A DNA stretch of 64,000 bases from Streptomyces odontomachi (GTDB lineage Bacteria; Actinomycetota; Actinomycetes; Streptomycetales; Streptomycetaceae). Shown piece after piece: positions 44,709 to 53,416 of the stretch. The translations under genes were made by a program, and so were the position numbers. The DNA is taken from assembly GCF_024435355.1 (NCBI RefSeq), contig NZ_JAMJWG010000004.1, forward strand, positions 62,001-126,000. The letters are read 5' to 3'. How positions within the stretch are numbered: the first letter of the stretch is position 1; every line of letters begins with the position of its first letter. Under the pieces are notes generated by a model. The model saw only the letters and a list, made by a program, of their open reading frames with translations. It was not told the DNA's origin and searched no databases.

Positions 44709-46609
44709 GGACACCCCGCCGGCGCCGGCCGGGCAGCACCAAGGAGGCGCACACGCACTCCGCCTACCGACGTATCACCACCGCCATCGTCCTGTGTGCC
44801 ACGGCGGCGCCGTGGGCCTCGGCCGGATACGCCGTGGTCACGCTGGCGACCGGACTGGTGCCGGTGCTGGTCGCGTGGGTGACGAAACTCTTGATCGACG
44901 GTCTGACGCGGCACGCGGGCGTCTGGACGTTGCTCGGGTCCGCGCTGGGTTACGTCCTGGCGGCGATCGTGGTCGGCCTCGGCCCGCTGATCGCCCGCTA
45001 TCTCCGCGGGGTGGTGGACCGGGAGGTGGGGCTGCTGTCGCAGGATCGGCTCTTCACCGCGGTGGGCCGCCACCCCGGTCTGGGACGGCTGGAGGAGCCG
45101 GCGTTCCTCGACCGCCTGCGTTTGGCCAAGGACGTGGGCAGGACCGTCGCCGGCCAGCTCGCTGACGCGGTGCTGGGCGCGGGCCGGTCCGTGGTGACCG
45201 TGACGGGGTTCATGGTCTCGCTGGTGGCGCTCAGCCCGTTGATGGCCCTGATCGTGCTGGCCGCGGGCGTTCCCTCGCTGGTGGCGCAGCTCGCCCTGTC
45301 ACGACGGCAGGCCCGCGCGGTGTTCGAGGTCAGCAGGATCGAGCGCAGGGAGGACTTCTACGCCAGGTTGATCGCGTCGCCCACCGCGGCCAAGGAGATC
45401 CGGCTGTTCGGTATCGGTGACTTCCTGCGGTCGCGCGTGCTGGCGGAGCGCCGGGCGGCCAACGCCGTCGCCCGGTCCGTGGACGCGCACCAGACCAAGG
45501 TGCAGAGCGCCCTGGAGCTGCTGGCCGCACTCGTCTCCGGAGCCGGACTGGTGTGGGCGGTGTTCGCGGCGCACGACGGTACGTTGACGATCGGCGGGCT
45601 GACGATGTTCGTGGCGGCGGTCGACGGTGTGCAGAACTCGCTGGGCAACCTCCTGATCCAGCTCGCAGCCTCCCAGCGCTCCCTGCTCATGTTCGACCAC
45701 TACCTGAAGGTCGTCGAAGCCGAACCCGACCTTTCCCTGGCCGTCGAGCCGGTCCCGCTGGCACCGTTGCGGCATGGCATCGAGCTGCGGGACGTCTGGT
45801 TCCGTTACTCCGCGGACCACGACTGGGTGCTGCGCGGGCTGAACCTGTTCATCCCGTGCGGACGGTCGCTGGCTCTGGTGGGTCTGAACGGTGCCGGGAA
45901 GTCCACGCTGGTGAAACTGCTGTGCCGGTTCTACGACCCCACGCACGGCACCGTGCTGTGGGACGGCGTCGACCTGCGCGACGCCGATCCGGCAGGACTG
46001 CGCGACCGCATCAGCACCCTGTTCCAGGACTTCCAGCACTACGACATGACCGCCGCCGAGAACATCGGGCTCGGAGACCTGCGGCTGCTGGACGCGAGGG
46101 ACCAGATCGAGACCGCGGCGGGCAAGGCCGGGCTGCACGAGAAGCTCGCGGGGCTCCCGCAGGGGTACGACACGATGCTCTCTCGCACCTTCCACCAGGA
46201 CAGCCGGTCCTGCGACCACCGGTCGGGGGCTCTACTGTCCGGTGGGGAGCACCAGCGTCTGGCCCTGGCCAGGGCCTTCCTCCGGGAAGGGCGCGACCTG
46301 ATGATCCTCGACGAGCCCTCCGCGGGACTCGACGCGGAGTCGGAACACCGGATCCACCTCTCGATCGCCCGCCACCGGGCGGGCCGTACCAGTCTGCTGA
46401 TCTCCCACCGGCTCGGTGCCGTGCGCGACGCGGACCGGATCGCCGTACTCGGTGACGGTCGGGTACTGGAGGAGGGCAGCCATATGGAACTGATGCGGAC
46501 CGGGGGCGAGTACGCGCGCCTGTTCGCCCTACAGGCCGCCGGATACCGAACGGGTCAGGAGGAGTCGGCCGGCTCGGCGCACTCGGTGGAAACGGCGGCC
46601 GGCAGATGA
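44705..46609 (+). CDS. ABC exporter, fused permease and ATPase
   Basis: 634 residues from a GTG that overlaps the previous stop by 4 nt (GTGA). N-terminal six-helix permease (about 30-320), then an ATPase with Walker A LVGLNGAGKST near residue 395, an FQDFQHYDMTAAENIGLG Q-loop region, signature LSGGEHQRLALARA, Walker B LMILDEPSAGLD and a switch histidine in ISHRLGAV. There is no N-terminal C39 peptidase domain, so leader removal must be done by another protein, probably the S26 peptidase encoded next. Inferred export of the Cys-rich peptide. Confidence 0.9.
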   Translation: MRTPRRRRPGSTKEAHTHSAYRRITTAIVLCATAAPWASAGYAVVTLATGLVPVLVAWVTKLLIDGLTRHAGVWTLLGSALGYVLAAIVVGLGPLIARYLRGVVDREVGLLSQDRLFTAVGRHPGLGRLEEPAFLDRLRLAKDVGRTVAGQLADAVLGAGRSVVTVTGFMVSLVALSPLMALIVLAAGVPSLVAQLALSRRQARAVFEVSRIERREDFYARLIASPTAAKEIRLFGIGDFLRSRVLAERRAANAVARSVDAHQTKVQSALELLAALVSGAGLVWAVFAAHDGTLTIGGLTMFVAAVDGVQNSLGNLLIQLAASQRSLLMFDHYLKVVEAEPDLSLAVEPVPLAPLRHGIELRDVWFRYSADHDWVLRGLNLFIPCGRSLALVGLNGAGKSTLVKLLCRFYDPTHGTVLWDGVDLRDADPAGLRDRISTLFQDFQHYDMTAAENIGLGDLRLLDARDQIETAAGKAGLHEKLAGLPQGYDTMLSRTFHQDSRSCDHRSGALLSGGEHQRLALARAFLREGRDLMILDEPSAGLDAESEHRIHLSIARHRAGRTSLLISHRLGAVRDADRIAVLGDGRVLEEGSHMELMRTGGEYARLFALQAAGYRTGQEESAGSAHSVETAAGR

Positions 46610-47052
46610 TGTCGGACCGCGTGACGCTCGTCGCCGCAGCACTCACCCACCGGCTGGTGGCCGTCACCGTCGACGGTGTGAGCATGGAGCCGGCGTTCCG
46701 GGACCGCGATCAGGTGCTGGTGATCCGGGGCGCGAAGCCTGCGGTCGGCCGGGTGGTGGTCGCCGAATCCCCCTTGGGGATGCACGGCTGGCCACAGGAG
46801 CCGCTCGCGGCGAAAGCCGCTCCGCCTCTCCTGGCACAGCGGCACTGGATGATCAAGCGGGTGTCGGCCCTTCCAGGGGATCCGATCCCGCGCCGTTGCG
46901 TTCCGGCGCTCGCCGACGCATCCGGCGAGCGCGTGCCGGGCGGCATGGCCGTGCTGCTGGGTGACAACCGCGCGGCGAGCTTCGATTCGAGGGAGTTCGG
47001 CTACTTCCCGCTCGAGCGGATCCTCGGTGTGGTCAGGCTGCCCAGCCGGTGA
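46606..47052 (+). CDS. S26-family signal peptidase, probable leader peptidase
   Basis: 148 residues, start overlapping the exporter stop (ATGA). Box B GVSMEPAFRDRDQVLV gives catalytic Ser26; box D WMIKRVSALPGD gives Lys84; box E is LLGDNRAASFDSREFGYFP. Unlike type I signal peptidases it lacks a clear N-terminal membrane helix (residues 5-22 are only mildly hydrophobic), and it is shorter than LepB. This compact form fits cleavage of the AxA site in the precursor leader, though whether inside or outside the cell is unclear. Confidence 0.87.
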   Translation: MMSDRVTLVAAALTHRLVAVTVDGVSMEPAFRDRDQVLVIRGAKPAVGRVVVAESPLGMHGWPQEPLAAKAAPPLLAQRHWMIKRVSALPGDPIPRRCVPALADASGERVPGGMAVLLGDNRAASFDSREFGYFPLERILGVVRLPSR

Positions 47053-47155
47053 GCGGCCGGTCTCGTGGTCACCTGGCCGGTCGCCGGGACGGGGCGAGCA
47101 CGGGGCGGTCCGGGCTCGCCGCGCGGCCGGCCCGGCCCGGCTGACGGCCGCGGCA

Positions 47156-47178
47156 GGTTCGAGTCCCGCCACTCACCC
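47156..47178. repeat. putative attR: second copy of the tRNA-His 3' end
   Basis: GGTTCGAGTCCCG-C-CACTCACCC, 22 of 23 identical to 39,359-39,381. Upstream sequence does not form a tRNA, so this is only a 3'-end duplication. A hairpin resembling the tRNA-His terminator follows it. Confidence 0.65.
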
Positions 47179-47188
47179 TTTCGGTAGA

Positions 47189-47217
47189 GGCCCCTGACCC
47201 GGCAAAGGTCAGGGGCC
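47189..47217 (+). terminator. terminator at the right end of the island
   Basis: Stem GGCCCCTGACC / GGTCAGGGGCC, loop CGGCAAA. It shares GCCCCTGAC/GTCAGGGGC with the hairpin after tRNA-His. It ends the peptide operon. The remaining gap to 47,458 holds no gene. Confidence 0.82.
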
Positions 47218-47458
47218 TTCGTCATGGAGTCGACTCGCCGGAACCGCCTGGTACCGCACTGCCATGCACAGGCCGCGCCGGGCCGCCACACCACGCGGCC
47301 CTCCTCAGCGATCGGGGCAGCCCGGTCATCGGCAGACTTCACAGGACACGCAAGCTCCCCGCCAAGCCAGTCATGACATCCTGTGGCCCTATATGACGTC
47401 ACAGGGTGCCGGACAGCGAACGACGGGCAGGGCGCCCGGCGGTCACGAGGAAGAACAA

Positions 47459-48343
47459 ATGAAGCTCTGCTTTCTGGTGGAGGAGCAGTACCGTCACGAC
47501 GGAATGCCCGTCGAGGTGATCCGCCAACTCACCTCCTGGGGACACCAGGTGGACGTGTTGCGCCCGGGTGGCTCCCTGCTACGGATGACAGATGCCGTAC
47601 AGACGAGCACCCATGACGCCTGGGTGCTCAAGACCGTCTCCGGCGGCCCGGGCCTCACCCTGCTGGAAGCAGCGGCCTCCGCCGGCCTGACGACGATCAA
47701 CACGGCCGGGGCGATACGCGTCGTACGGGACAAGGCGCTCGCCGCCGCCATCGGCCTCAGCCGCGGACTTCCGCTGCCCGCTACCTACGCGGCCGCCCAG
47801 CCCGAACTGCTCAGCCAGATACCGGAGTCGCAGTACCCCATCGTGGTCAAACCGGCCGACGGCAGCTCCGGCCGGGCCGTGCACCTGGTGTCCACGCCGC
47901 GCCGGCTCGCCGCCCTGCACCCCAACCTCGCGGGCGAAGGCCTGCTCATCGCCCAGCCGTACGTCTCCAACGCGGGCGTCGACATCAAGGTGTACAGCGT
48001 CGGCGGCGAGCTGTACGCCACCGAGCGCCGCTCCCCGCTCCACCCCGACCATGCGGTCGAGGAGCGCCGCGTGCCGCTGTCCGACGAGGTGGCCGCGATC
48101 GCCGCCCAGGTCGGCGTGGTCTACGGCCTCGATCTGTACGGTGTGGACATCGTGTTGGGACCGGACGGCCCGGTGGTCGTCGACGTGAACGACTTCCCCA
48201 GCTTCCGCAAGGTCCCTGACGCGGCGGCCCGCGTCGCCCGGGCCGTGCTCGCCCTGGCGGCCGGCGCCGGCCGGGCGCCCGACGCAGCGAAGCCGCCCCG
48301 GTATGCCGCCCCGACCCCGATGACCGCGAGCAGAACCGCATGA
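47459..48343 (+). CDS. RimK-like ATP-grasp ligase 1
   Basis: 294 residues from ATG 47459 (GAGGAAG upstream). ATP-grasp features: YPIVVKPADGSSGRAVHLVS (ATP-binding lysine and Gly loop), GLLIAQPYVSNAGVDIKVYSVG, and the Mg-binding end VYGLDLYGVDIVLGPDGPVV with VDVNDFPSF. The family joins a carboxylate to an amine or thiol using ATP; ITPK-like sugar-phosphate kinases share the fold. The substrate is unknown. Lies just outside the putative att site. Confidence 0.85.
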   Translation: MKLCFLVEEQYRHDGMPVEVIRQLTSWGHQVDVLRPGGSLLRMTDAVQTSTHDAWVLKTVSGGPGLTLLEAAASAGLTTINTAGAIRVVRDKALAAAIGLSRGLPLPATYAAAQPELLSQIPESQYPIVVKPADGSSGRAVHLVSTPRRLAALHPNLAGEGLLIAQPYVSNAGVDIKVYSVGGELYATERRSPLHPDHAVEERRVPLSDEVAAIAAQVGVVYGLDLYGVDIVLGPDGPVVVDVNDFPSFRKVPDAAARVARAVLALAAGAGRAPDAAKPPRYAAPTPMTASRTA

Positions 48344-49209
48344 GGATCGGCCTGATCACGCGCGATCCGGCCCACCCGCTGCTGGCGCTCACCACGGCCC
48401 TGCTCACCCCCGAGCACCGGGTGGACGTGCTGGACCCGGACGCCGCGGAGCCCGTCCTCGAACCACTCGCCGACGTCTACCTGCTCAAGGCACGAACACC
48501 ACGCGCCCTCGACCTCGCAGGGGCCCTGGAAGGACACGGCGCCCGCGTCATGAACTCGGCCGCCGCGACCGCCCTGTGCCAGGACCGCACCGCCATGGCC
48601 GCACGGGCGCTGAGCGCCGGCCTCCCGTTCGCCGCCACGCGCACCTTCGCCACCCTCGAGGATCTGGCGTCGACGCCGGCGCTGCCCGGACCCGTCGTGG
48701 TCAAGAGCCGCCACAGCAGACGGCACGACGTGGTGACCCGCATCGACGGCCCCGCACACCTGCGCCGGCTGGCCGCCGCCCATCCGCACGAGCCGGTCGT
48801 GGTCCAGGACTTCGTGCCCAACCAGGGCTGGGACCACAAGCTCTGGGCGATCGGTGACCGGCTCTTCGCGGCCCTGCGCCGCTCCGAACTCTCCCCCTCG
48901 GGGCGCGGCCCCACCCAGCCGCTCGCCCTCGACGACCTGCCGGCCGGATGGCCGGCCCTGGTGCGCCGCGTCGGAGAGGTGTTCTCCCTCGACGTCTACG
49001 GCGTCGACATCCTTGACCGCGGCGACGGCACTCCCGTGATCGTGGACATCAACGCCTTCCCCGGCGTCCGGGGCCAGTCGGACGCACCCGAGACCCTGGC
49101 GGCCCTTGCCCTGGACCGCGCACGTCGCCCGGGGACGTCCCCCTCGGCGCCGGTCAACACCGACCGGACGCCACGCACTTGCCAGCCGTCCCCGGAGGTT
49201 TCCGCGTAG
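48340..49209 (+). CDS. RimK-like ATP-grasp ligase 2
   Basis: 289 residues, coupled to the previous gene by ATGA. Related but diverged: PGPVVVKSRHSRRHDVV, EPVVVQDFVPNQGWDHKLWA, and VYGVDILDRGDGTPVIVDIN with AFPG. The ATP-binding Gly loop is replaced by SRHSRRHD, so it may bind a phosphorylated ligand or be less active. The pair probably forms a heterodimer or acts in sequence; there is no substrate clue in neighbours. Confidence 0.82.
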   Translation: MRIGLITRDPAHPLLALTTALLTPEHRVDVLDPDAAEPVLEPLADVYLLKARTPRALDLAGALEGHGARVMNSAAATALCQDRTAMAARALSAGLPFAATRTFATLEDLASTPALPGPVVVKSRHSRRHDVVTRIDGPAHLRRLAAAHPHEPVVVQDFVPNQGWDHKLWAIGDRLFAALRRSELSPSGRGPTQPLALDDLPAGWPALVRRVGEVFSLDVYGVDILDRGDGTPVIVDINAFPGVRGQSDAPETLAALALDRARRPGTSPSAPVNTDRTPRTCQPSPEVSA

Positions 49210-49393
49210 CCGCCGGGGGCACCCGTGTGCGGTGATCTCCCCCATGAGGCGTGTCCGGGCCGCGGCCTCCGCCTGGCGGGCAGCAGCCTCGAGCGGTCCG
49301 GCGGACGGTGCCGGGAAGGGCTCCCCCGGCCAGGAGAGCGGTCGGCGGCGGACGGCGCGCGGCCGGAGCGGCCGGTCGTCGGAACACGGGGCG

Positions 49394-50890
49394 ATGGCCC
49401 GGGTCCTGGGGACGGTGGACGCCAGGCTGCCGGTCACCGAGGGCCGTGGTCTGCTCCGCAAGGCGTTCCCGGAGCACTGGTCGTTCCTGCTGGGCGAGAT
49501 AGCGCTGTACAGCTTCGTGGTGCTGCTGATCACGGGCGTCTGGCTGACGCTGTTCTTCCATCCCGGCATGACCGAGGTGGTCTACCGCGGGTCGTACCGG
49601 CCGCTGGACGGCGTCCGGATGTCCGAGGCGTTCCGGTCGACCCTGCACATCAGCTTCGACGTGCGCGGTGGGCTGCTGATCCGGCAGACACACCACTGGG
49701 CGGCGCTGGTGTTCCTGGCCGCGATCGGGCTGCACCTGCTGCGGGTGTTCTTCACGGGCGCCTTCCGCAAGCCCCGGGAGGTCAACTGGCTGCTCGGCGT
49801 GACGCTGTTCGCGCTGGCGCTGGCCGAAGGGTTCGCCGGGTACTCGCTGCCGGACGACCTGCTCTCGGGCACCGGGCTGCGGATCGCGCAGGGCATCATG
49901 CTGTCGGTGCCGGTGGTGGGGACGTACCTCAGCATGGCGGTGTTCGGCGCCGAGTTCCCCGGTCACGAGATCGTGCCGCGGCTGTTCACGCTGCACGTCC
50001 TGCTGCTGCCCGGGATCCTGCTTGCCCTGCTGACGGCCCATCTGATCCTGGTCGTCTACCTGAAGCACACCCAGTGGGCCGGCCCCGGCAGGACGGCCGG
50101 CAACGTGGTCGGCAGGCCGATGTTCCCGCAGTTCATGGCCTCGTCGGCCGGGCTGTTCTGCACCACGTTCGGGGTGCTGGCCCTTCTCGCGGGGGTGGCC
50201 CAGATCAATCCGGTGTGGGTGTACGGGCCCTACCGTCCCGACCAGGTGTCCACCGGTTCGCAGCCCGACTGGTACGTGGGGTTCCTGGAGGGTTCGCTGC
50301 GTCTCGTACCGCCCTGGGAGACGACCGTCGCCGGTCACACGCTGATGTGGAACGTGCTGCTGCCCGCGGTGGTCCTGCCGCTCGGCCTGTTCGCGGTGCT
50401 GTACGCCTACCCCTTCGTCGAGCGGCGGCTCACCCGGGACCGGGGCGAGCACCACCTGTGCGACCGGCCACGTGACCGGCCGGTGCGCACGGGCTTCGGC
50501 GTGGCGGGTCTTGCCTGCTACGCGGTGCTGCTCGCGGCCGGCGGCAACGACGTCATCGCGGACTCCCTCGGCCTCTCCCTGAACGCGTTGACCTGGCTTT
50601 TCAGGGTGCTTTTCGTGCTGCTTCCGCCGGTCGCCCTCCTGGTCACGCGGGGGCTGTGCCACGCCCTGCGGGAGGCGGAGCACGAGCGGCTGACCGAGGG
50701 CGAGGAGACCGGCGCGATACGGCAGTCGGTGCACGGGGGCTATGTCGAGGAGCGCACTGGCGGTACCGCTACCGCTCGGCCGATCGGTCCGCGTACTGGA
50801 GCACCATCCCGAGCACCCCGTGGCCGACCACGCCGAGACCGATCAGGAACAGCCACAGCCCGTAGACCACACCGAGGCAGCCGAGGGTGA
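49394..50890 (+). CDS. qcrB: cytochrome b subunit of a cytochrome bc complex
   Basis: 498 residues from ATG 49394 (ATG 49244 would add a basic 50-residue tail). Multi-helix quinol:cytochrome c reductase subunit. Haem-ligand histidines appear in STLHISFDVRG, RQTHHWAALVFLAAIGLHLL and FTLHVLLLPG with LTAHLILV; the Qo-site region reads PDWYVGFLEGSLRLVPPWE. QcrA and QcrC are not adjacent, so it is probably a second, stand-alone copy. The C-terminal tail overlaps the convergent ctaF gene by 122 nt. Confidence 0.88.
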   Translation: MARVLGTVDARLPVTEGRGLLRKAFPEHWSFLLGEIALYSFVVLLITGVWLTLFFHPGMTEVVYRGSYRPLDGVRMSEAFRSTLHISFDVRGGLLIRQTHHWAALVFLAAIGLHLLRVFFTGAFRKPREVNWLLGVTLFALALAEGFAGYSLPDDLLSGTGLRIAQGIMLSVPVVGTYLSMAVFGAEFPGHEIVPRLFTLHVLLLPGILLALLTAHLILVVYLKHTQWAGPGRTAGNVVGRPMFPQFMASSAGLFCTTFGVLALLAGVAQINPVWVYGPYRPDQVSTGSQPDWYVGFLEGSLRLVPPWETTVAGHTLMWNVLLPAVVLPLGLFAVLYAYPFVERRLTRDRGEHHLCDRPRDRPVRTGFGVAGLACYAVLLAAGGNDVIADSLGLSLNALTWLFRVLFVLLPPVALLVTRGLCHALREAEHERLTEGEETGAIRQSVHGGYVEERTGGTATARPIGPRTGAPSRAPRGRPRRDRSGTATARRPHRGSRG

Positions 50891-51164
50891 ACCCGGCGGC
50901 GACGGTGATCGGCCAGGGGCTGTGCGGCGGGAAGAACTCCACGGTCCCGGCGGCGTCCGCGACCTCCGCGTCCGACCGGTCCTGTGGCCGTCGGCCGCGG
51001 CGCCGGTACTGCACCGCCAGGAAGAAGGCGACCAGCGCCGCCATCAGGAAGGCGACACCCAGCGCGCAGGTGCCGGTCGGATCGGCGGACAGCCACCCGT
51101 AGACGGCACCGGCGGCGGCGAAGAACGCGGCGACACCGGCGAAGAGCACGGCTTCGGTCTTCAT
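50769..51164 (-). CDS. ctaF: actinobacterial cytochrome c oxidase subunit IV
   Basis: 131 residues, four predicted helices: [40 protein letters not shown], then [20 protein letters not shown] and [20 protein letters not shown]. The FFPPHSPWP motif is typical of actinobacterial CtaF. The start overlaps the ctaD stop by 4 nt. Structural oxidase subunit. Confidence 0.9.
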   Translation of the reverse strand: MKTEAVLFAGVAAFFAAAGAVYGWLSADPTGTCALGVAFLMAALVAFFLAVQYRRRGRRPQDRSDAEVADAAGTVEFFPPHSPWPITVAAGFTLGCLGVVYGLWLFLIGLGVVGHGVLGMVLQYADRSAER

Positions 51165-52942
51165 GCCTGCGTCTCCTTTCCGGCCGGCGGGGCCCCGGCC
51201 CGTGACCCACCGTCCTCCGGCCCTCCCCCGCCCCGCGGTGCACCGCCGGGGGCCTCCTGCCGGGCGAACTCCGGGTGGTGCAGGTCGAAGGCGGGGGAGT
51301 CGGAGCGGATCGGCGGCAGGGCCGTGAAGTTGTGCCGGGGCGGCGGGCAGGTCGTCGCCCACTCCAGGGAGCGCCCGAAGCCCCACGGGTCGTCGTCCCG
51401 TATCCGCTCCCCGTGGCGCGCGGTCCGCCAGACGTTGTAGAGGAACGGCAGCGTGGAGAGCCCCAGCAGTGCGGCGCCGAGCGAGGAGACGGTGTTGAGC
51501 AGCGTGAAGCCGTCGGCGGGCAGGTAGTCGGCGTAGCGCCGGGGCATGCCGGACTCGCCGAGCCAGTGCTGCACGAGGAAGGTGGCCTGGAAGCCCGGGA
51601 AGAGCGTCCAGAAGTGCAGCTTCCCGAGCCGTTCGTCCAGCGCCTTCCCGGTGAACTTGGGCCACCAGAAGTAGAAGCCGCCGAACATCGCGAAGACCAC
51701 CGTGCCGAACAGCACGTAGTGCAGGTGCGCCACGATGAAGTACGAGTCGGTGAGGTGCAGGTCCAGCGGCGGCGAGGCGATCAGGACCCCGCTCATGCCG
51801 CCCAGCAGGAACGACACCATGAACCCCACGGCCCACAGCATCGGCGTCTCGAACGACAGCGAGCCGTGCCACATGGTGCCGATCCAGTTGAAGAACTTCA
51901 CCCCGGTCGGCACCGCGATCAGGAACGACATCAGCGAGAAGAACGGCAGCAGCACGGCGCCGGTGGCGAACATGTGGTGCGCCCAGACCGTCGCCGACAG
52001 CATCGTGATGGCGATCGTCGCCCCGATCATGCCCGCGTAGCCGAACAGCGGTCGCCTGCTGAAGACCGGGATGATCTCGGTGACGATGCCGAAGAACGGC
52101 AGCGCGACGATGTACACCTCGGGGTGCCCGAAGAACCAGAAGAGGTGCTGCCAGAGGATCGCGCCGCCACTCGCCGCGTCGTAGATGTGCGCGCCGAACT
52201 TCCGGTCCGCCTCCAGCGCCAGCAGCGCCGCTGTCAGCACCGGGAAGGCGGGCAGGACCAGGACGGAGGTGAAGAGCACGTTCCAGGTGAAGATCGGCAT
52301 CCGGAACATGGTCATCCCGGGCGCCCGCAGGCACAGGATCGTGGTGATGAAGTTGACCGCGCCCAGGGTGGTGCTCACCCCGGTGACGACCAGGCCCATG
52401 GTCCACAGATCGCCGCCCGCACCGGGCGAGTGCGTGGCGCTGTTGAGCGGCGCGTAGGCGAACCAGCCGAACGACGCCGCGCCCTGCGGGGTGAGGAAGC
52501 CGGAGACCACCATCAGGCCGCCGAACAGGTACATCCAGTACGACAGGGCGTTCAGCCGCGGGAAGGCGACGTCAGGGGCGCCGATCTGGAGCGGCATCAC
52601 CGCGTTGGCGAACCCGGCGAACAGCGGGGTGGCGAAGAGCAGCATCATCACGGTGCCGTGCACGGTGAACAGCTGGTCGTACTGCTCCCTGCTCACCACC
52701 TGGAGCCCGGGGCGGGCGAGTTCGGCGCGCATCAGCAGCGCCAGCACTCCGGCGAAGAGGAAGAACCCGAACGCGGTGGCCATGTAGAGGCCGCCGATCA
52801 CCTTGTGGTCCGTGGTGTTCGCCCATCGCAACAGCGCCCGCCCCACGGCCACACCTGCACGCGGCCCGCCGCCCGACGGGCTGTCGGCCTCCGCTGTCCC
52901 CGTGGTCATGCGCCGCCGGGTACCCCGGTCGGCCTGGGTCAT
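51161..52942 (-). CDS. ctaD: cytochrome c oxidase subunit I
   Basis: 593 residues with twelve helices. Haem and copper ligands are visible: the FTVHGTVMM histidine (haem a), [10 protein letters not shown] (CuB His and crosslinked Tyr), [10 protein letters not shown] (CuB His pair), and [10 protein letters not shown] (haem a3 and a). It reduces oxygen to water. Subunit II (ctaC) and III are not nearby, so this is an accessory ctaD-ctaF pair. ATG 52942 is used; ATG 52909 is possible. Confidence 0.93.
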   Translation of the reverse strand: MTQADRGTRRRMTTGTAEADSPSGGGPRAGVAVGRALLRWANTTDHKVIGGLYMATAFGFFLFAGVLALLMRAELARPGLQVVSREQYDQLFTVHGTVMMLLFATPLFAGFANAVMPLQIGAPDVAFPRLNALSYWMYLFGGLMVVSGFLTPQGAASFGWFAYAPLNSATHSPGAGGDLWTMGLVVTGVSTTLGAVNFITTILCLRAPGMTMFRMPIFTWNVLFTSVLVLPAFPVLTAALLALEADRKFGAHIYDAASGGAILWQHLFWFFGHPEVYIVALPFFGIVTEIIPVFSRRPLFGYAGMIGATIAITMLSATVWAHHMFATGAVLLPFFSLMSFLIAVPTGVKFFNWIGTMWHGSLSFETPMLWAVGFMVSFLLGGMSGVLIASPPLDLHLTDSYFIVAHLHYVLFGTVVFAMFGGFYFWWPKFTGKALDERLGKLHFWTLFPGFQATFLVQHWLGESGMPRRYADYLPADGFTLLNTVSSLGAALLGLSTLPFLYNVWRTARHGERIRDDDPWGFGRSLEWATTCPPPRHNFTALPPIRSDSPAFDLHHPEFARQEAPGGAPRGGGGPEDGGSRAGAPPAGKETQA

Positions 52943-52976
52943 GTCGTACGGGCGACCTGCGACCTGCGACCTGCCC

Positions 52977-53342
52977 TCAGGAGGCGGCTCGCCGACTGCC
53001 CCTTCCGGTCAGGGCCTTGATGAGCTCCTCGCGGTTCATGGACGAACGACCGGACACCCCGGCGTCGGAGGCGCGCCGGTAGAGCTGATCCTTGGTCAGG
53101 TCCTCCAGCCGCTCACGTGCTTCCCCCTTCTTCGATGCCCCCTTCTTCTTCGGCGCCCCCTTCTTCTTCCGCGCCCGGCCCCTCCCCTTCGCCCTGTCGA
53201 CGCTCTCCTGAAGGGCGTCCATCAAGTTGATCACGTTGGTCGGGTCCGCCGGTGACTCGGCCCTGTCGATCGACTGGCCCTGCTGCTTGGCCTCGACCAG
53301 CTGCGCCACCCGCTGGTCCGGGTGATCGCGTCCCCTGGTGAG
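52977..53342 (-). pseudogene. C-terminal remnant of a Ku DNA end-binding protein
   Basis: The open frame reads RVAQLVEAKQQGQSIDRAES, then a TNVINLMDALQESVDRAKG segment, a Lys-rich KKK stretch, and an SAP/Rho-N-like end ([34 protein letters not shown]). This is the layout of the C-terminal tail of long streptomycete Ku proteins. The core Ku barrel is missing; upstream lies the GH15 gene. The only start, GTG 53309, has no ribosome site. A small free-standing DNA-binding protein is the alternative. Confidence 0.65.
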
Positions 53343-53416
53343 CGCCGGTACCCGCGGCAGGCCCCGACAAACAGGACACCAGCCACGATAAGCCCACCGT
53401 GGGGCACCGGGACCGC

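Noticed and set aside
43279..47052. Lanthipeptide, lasso or thiopeptide cluster
   Set aside because: No LanB/LanC/LanM, asparagine-synthetase-like cyclase, YcaO or dehydratase is encoded, and the core has few Ser/Thr.
47080..47183. Second complete tRNA gene
   Set aside because: Only the T-arm and acceptor 3' half are present; no D-arm or anticodon arm can be folded upstream.
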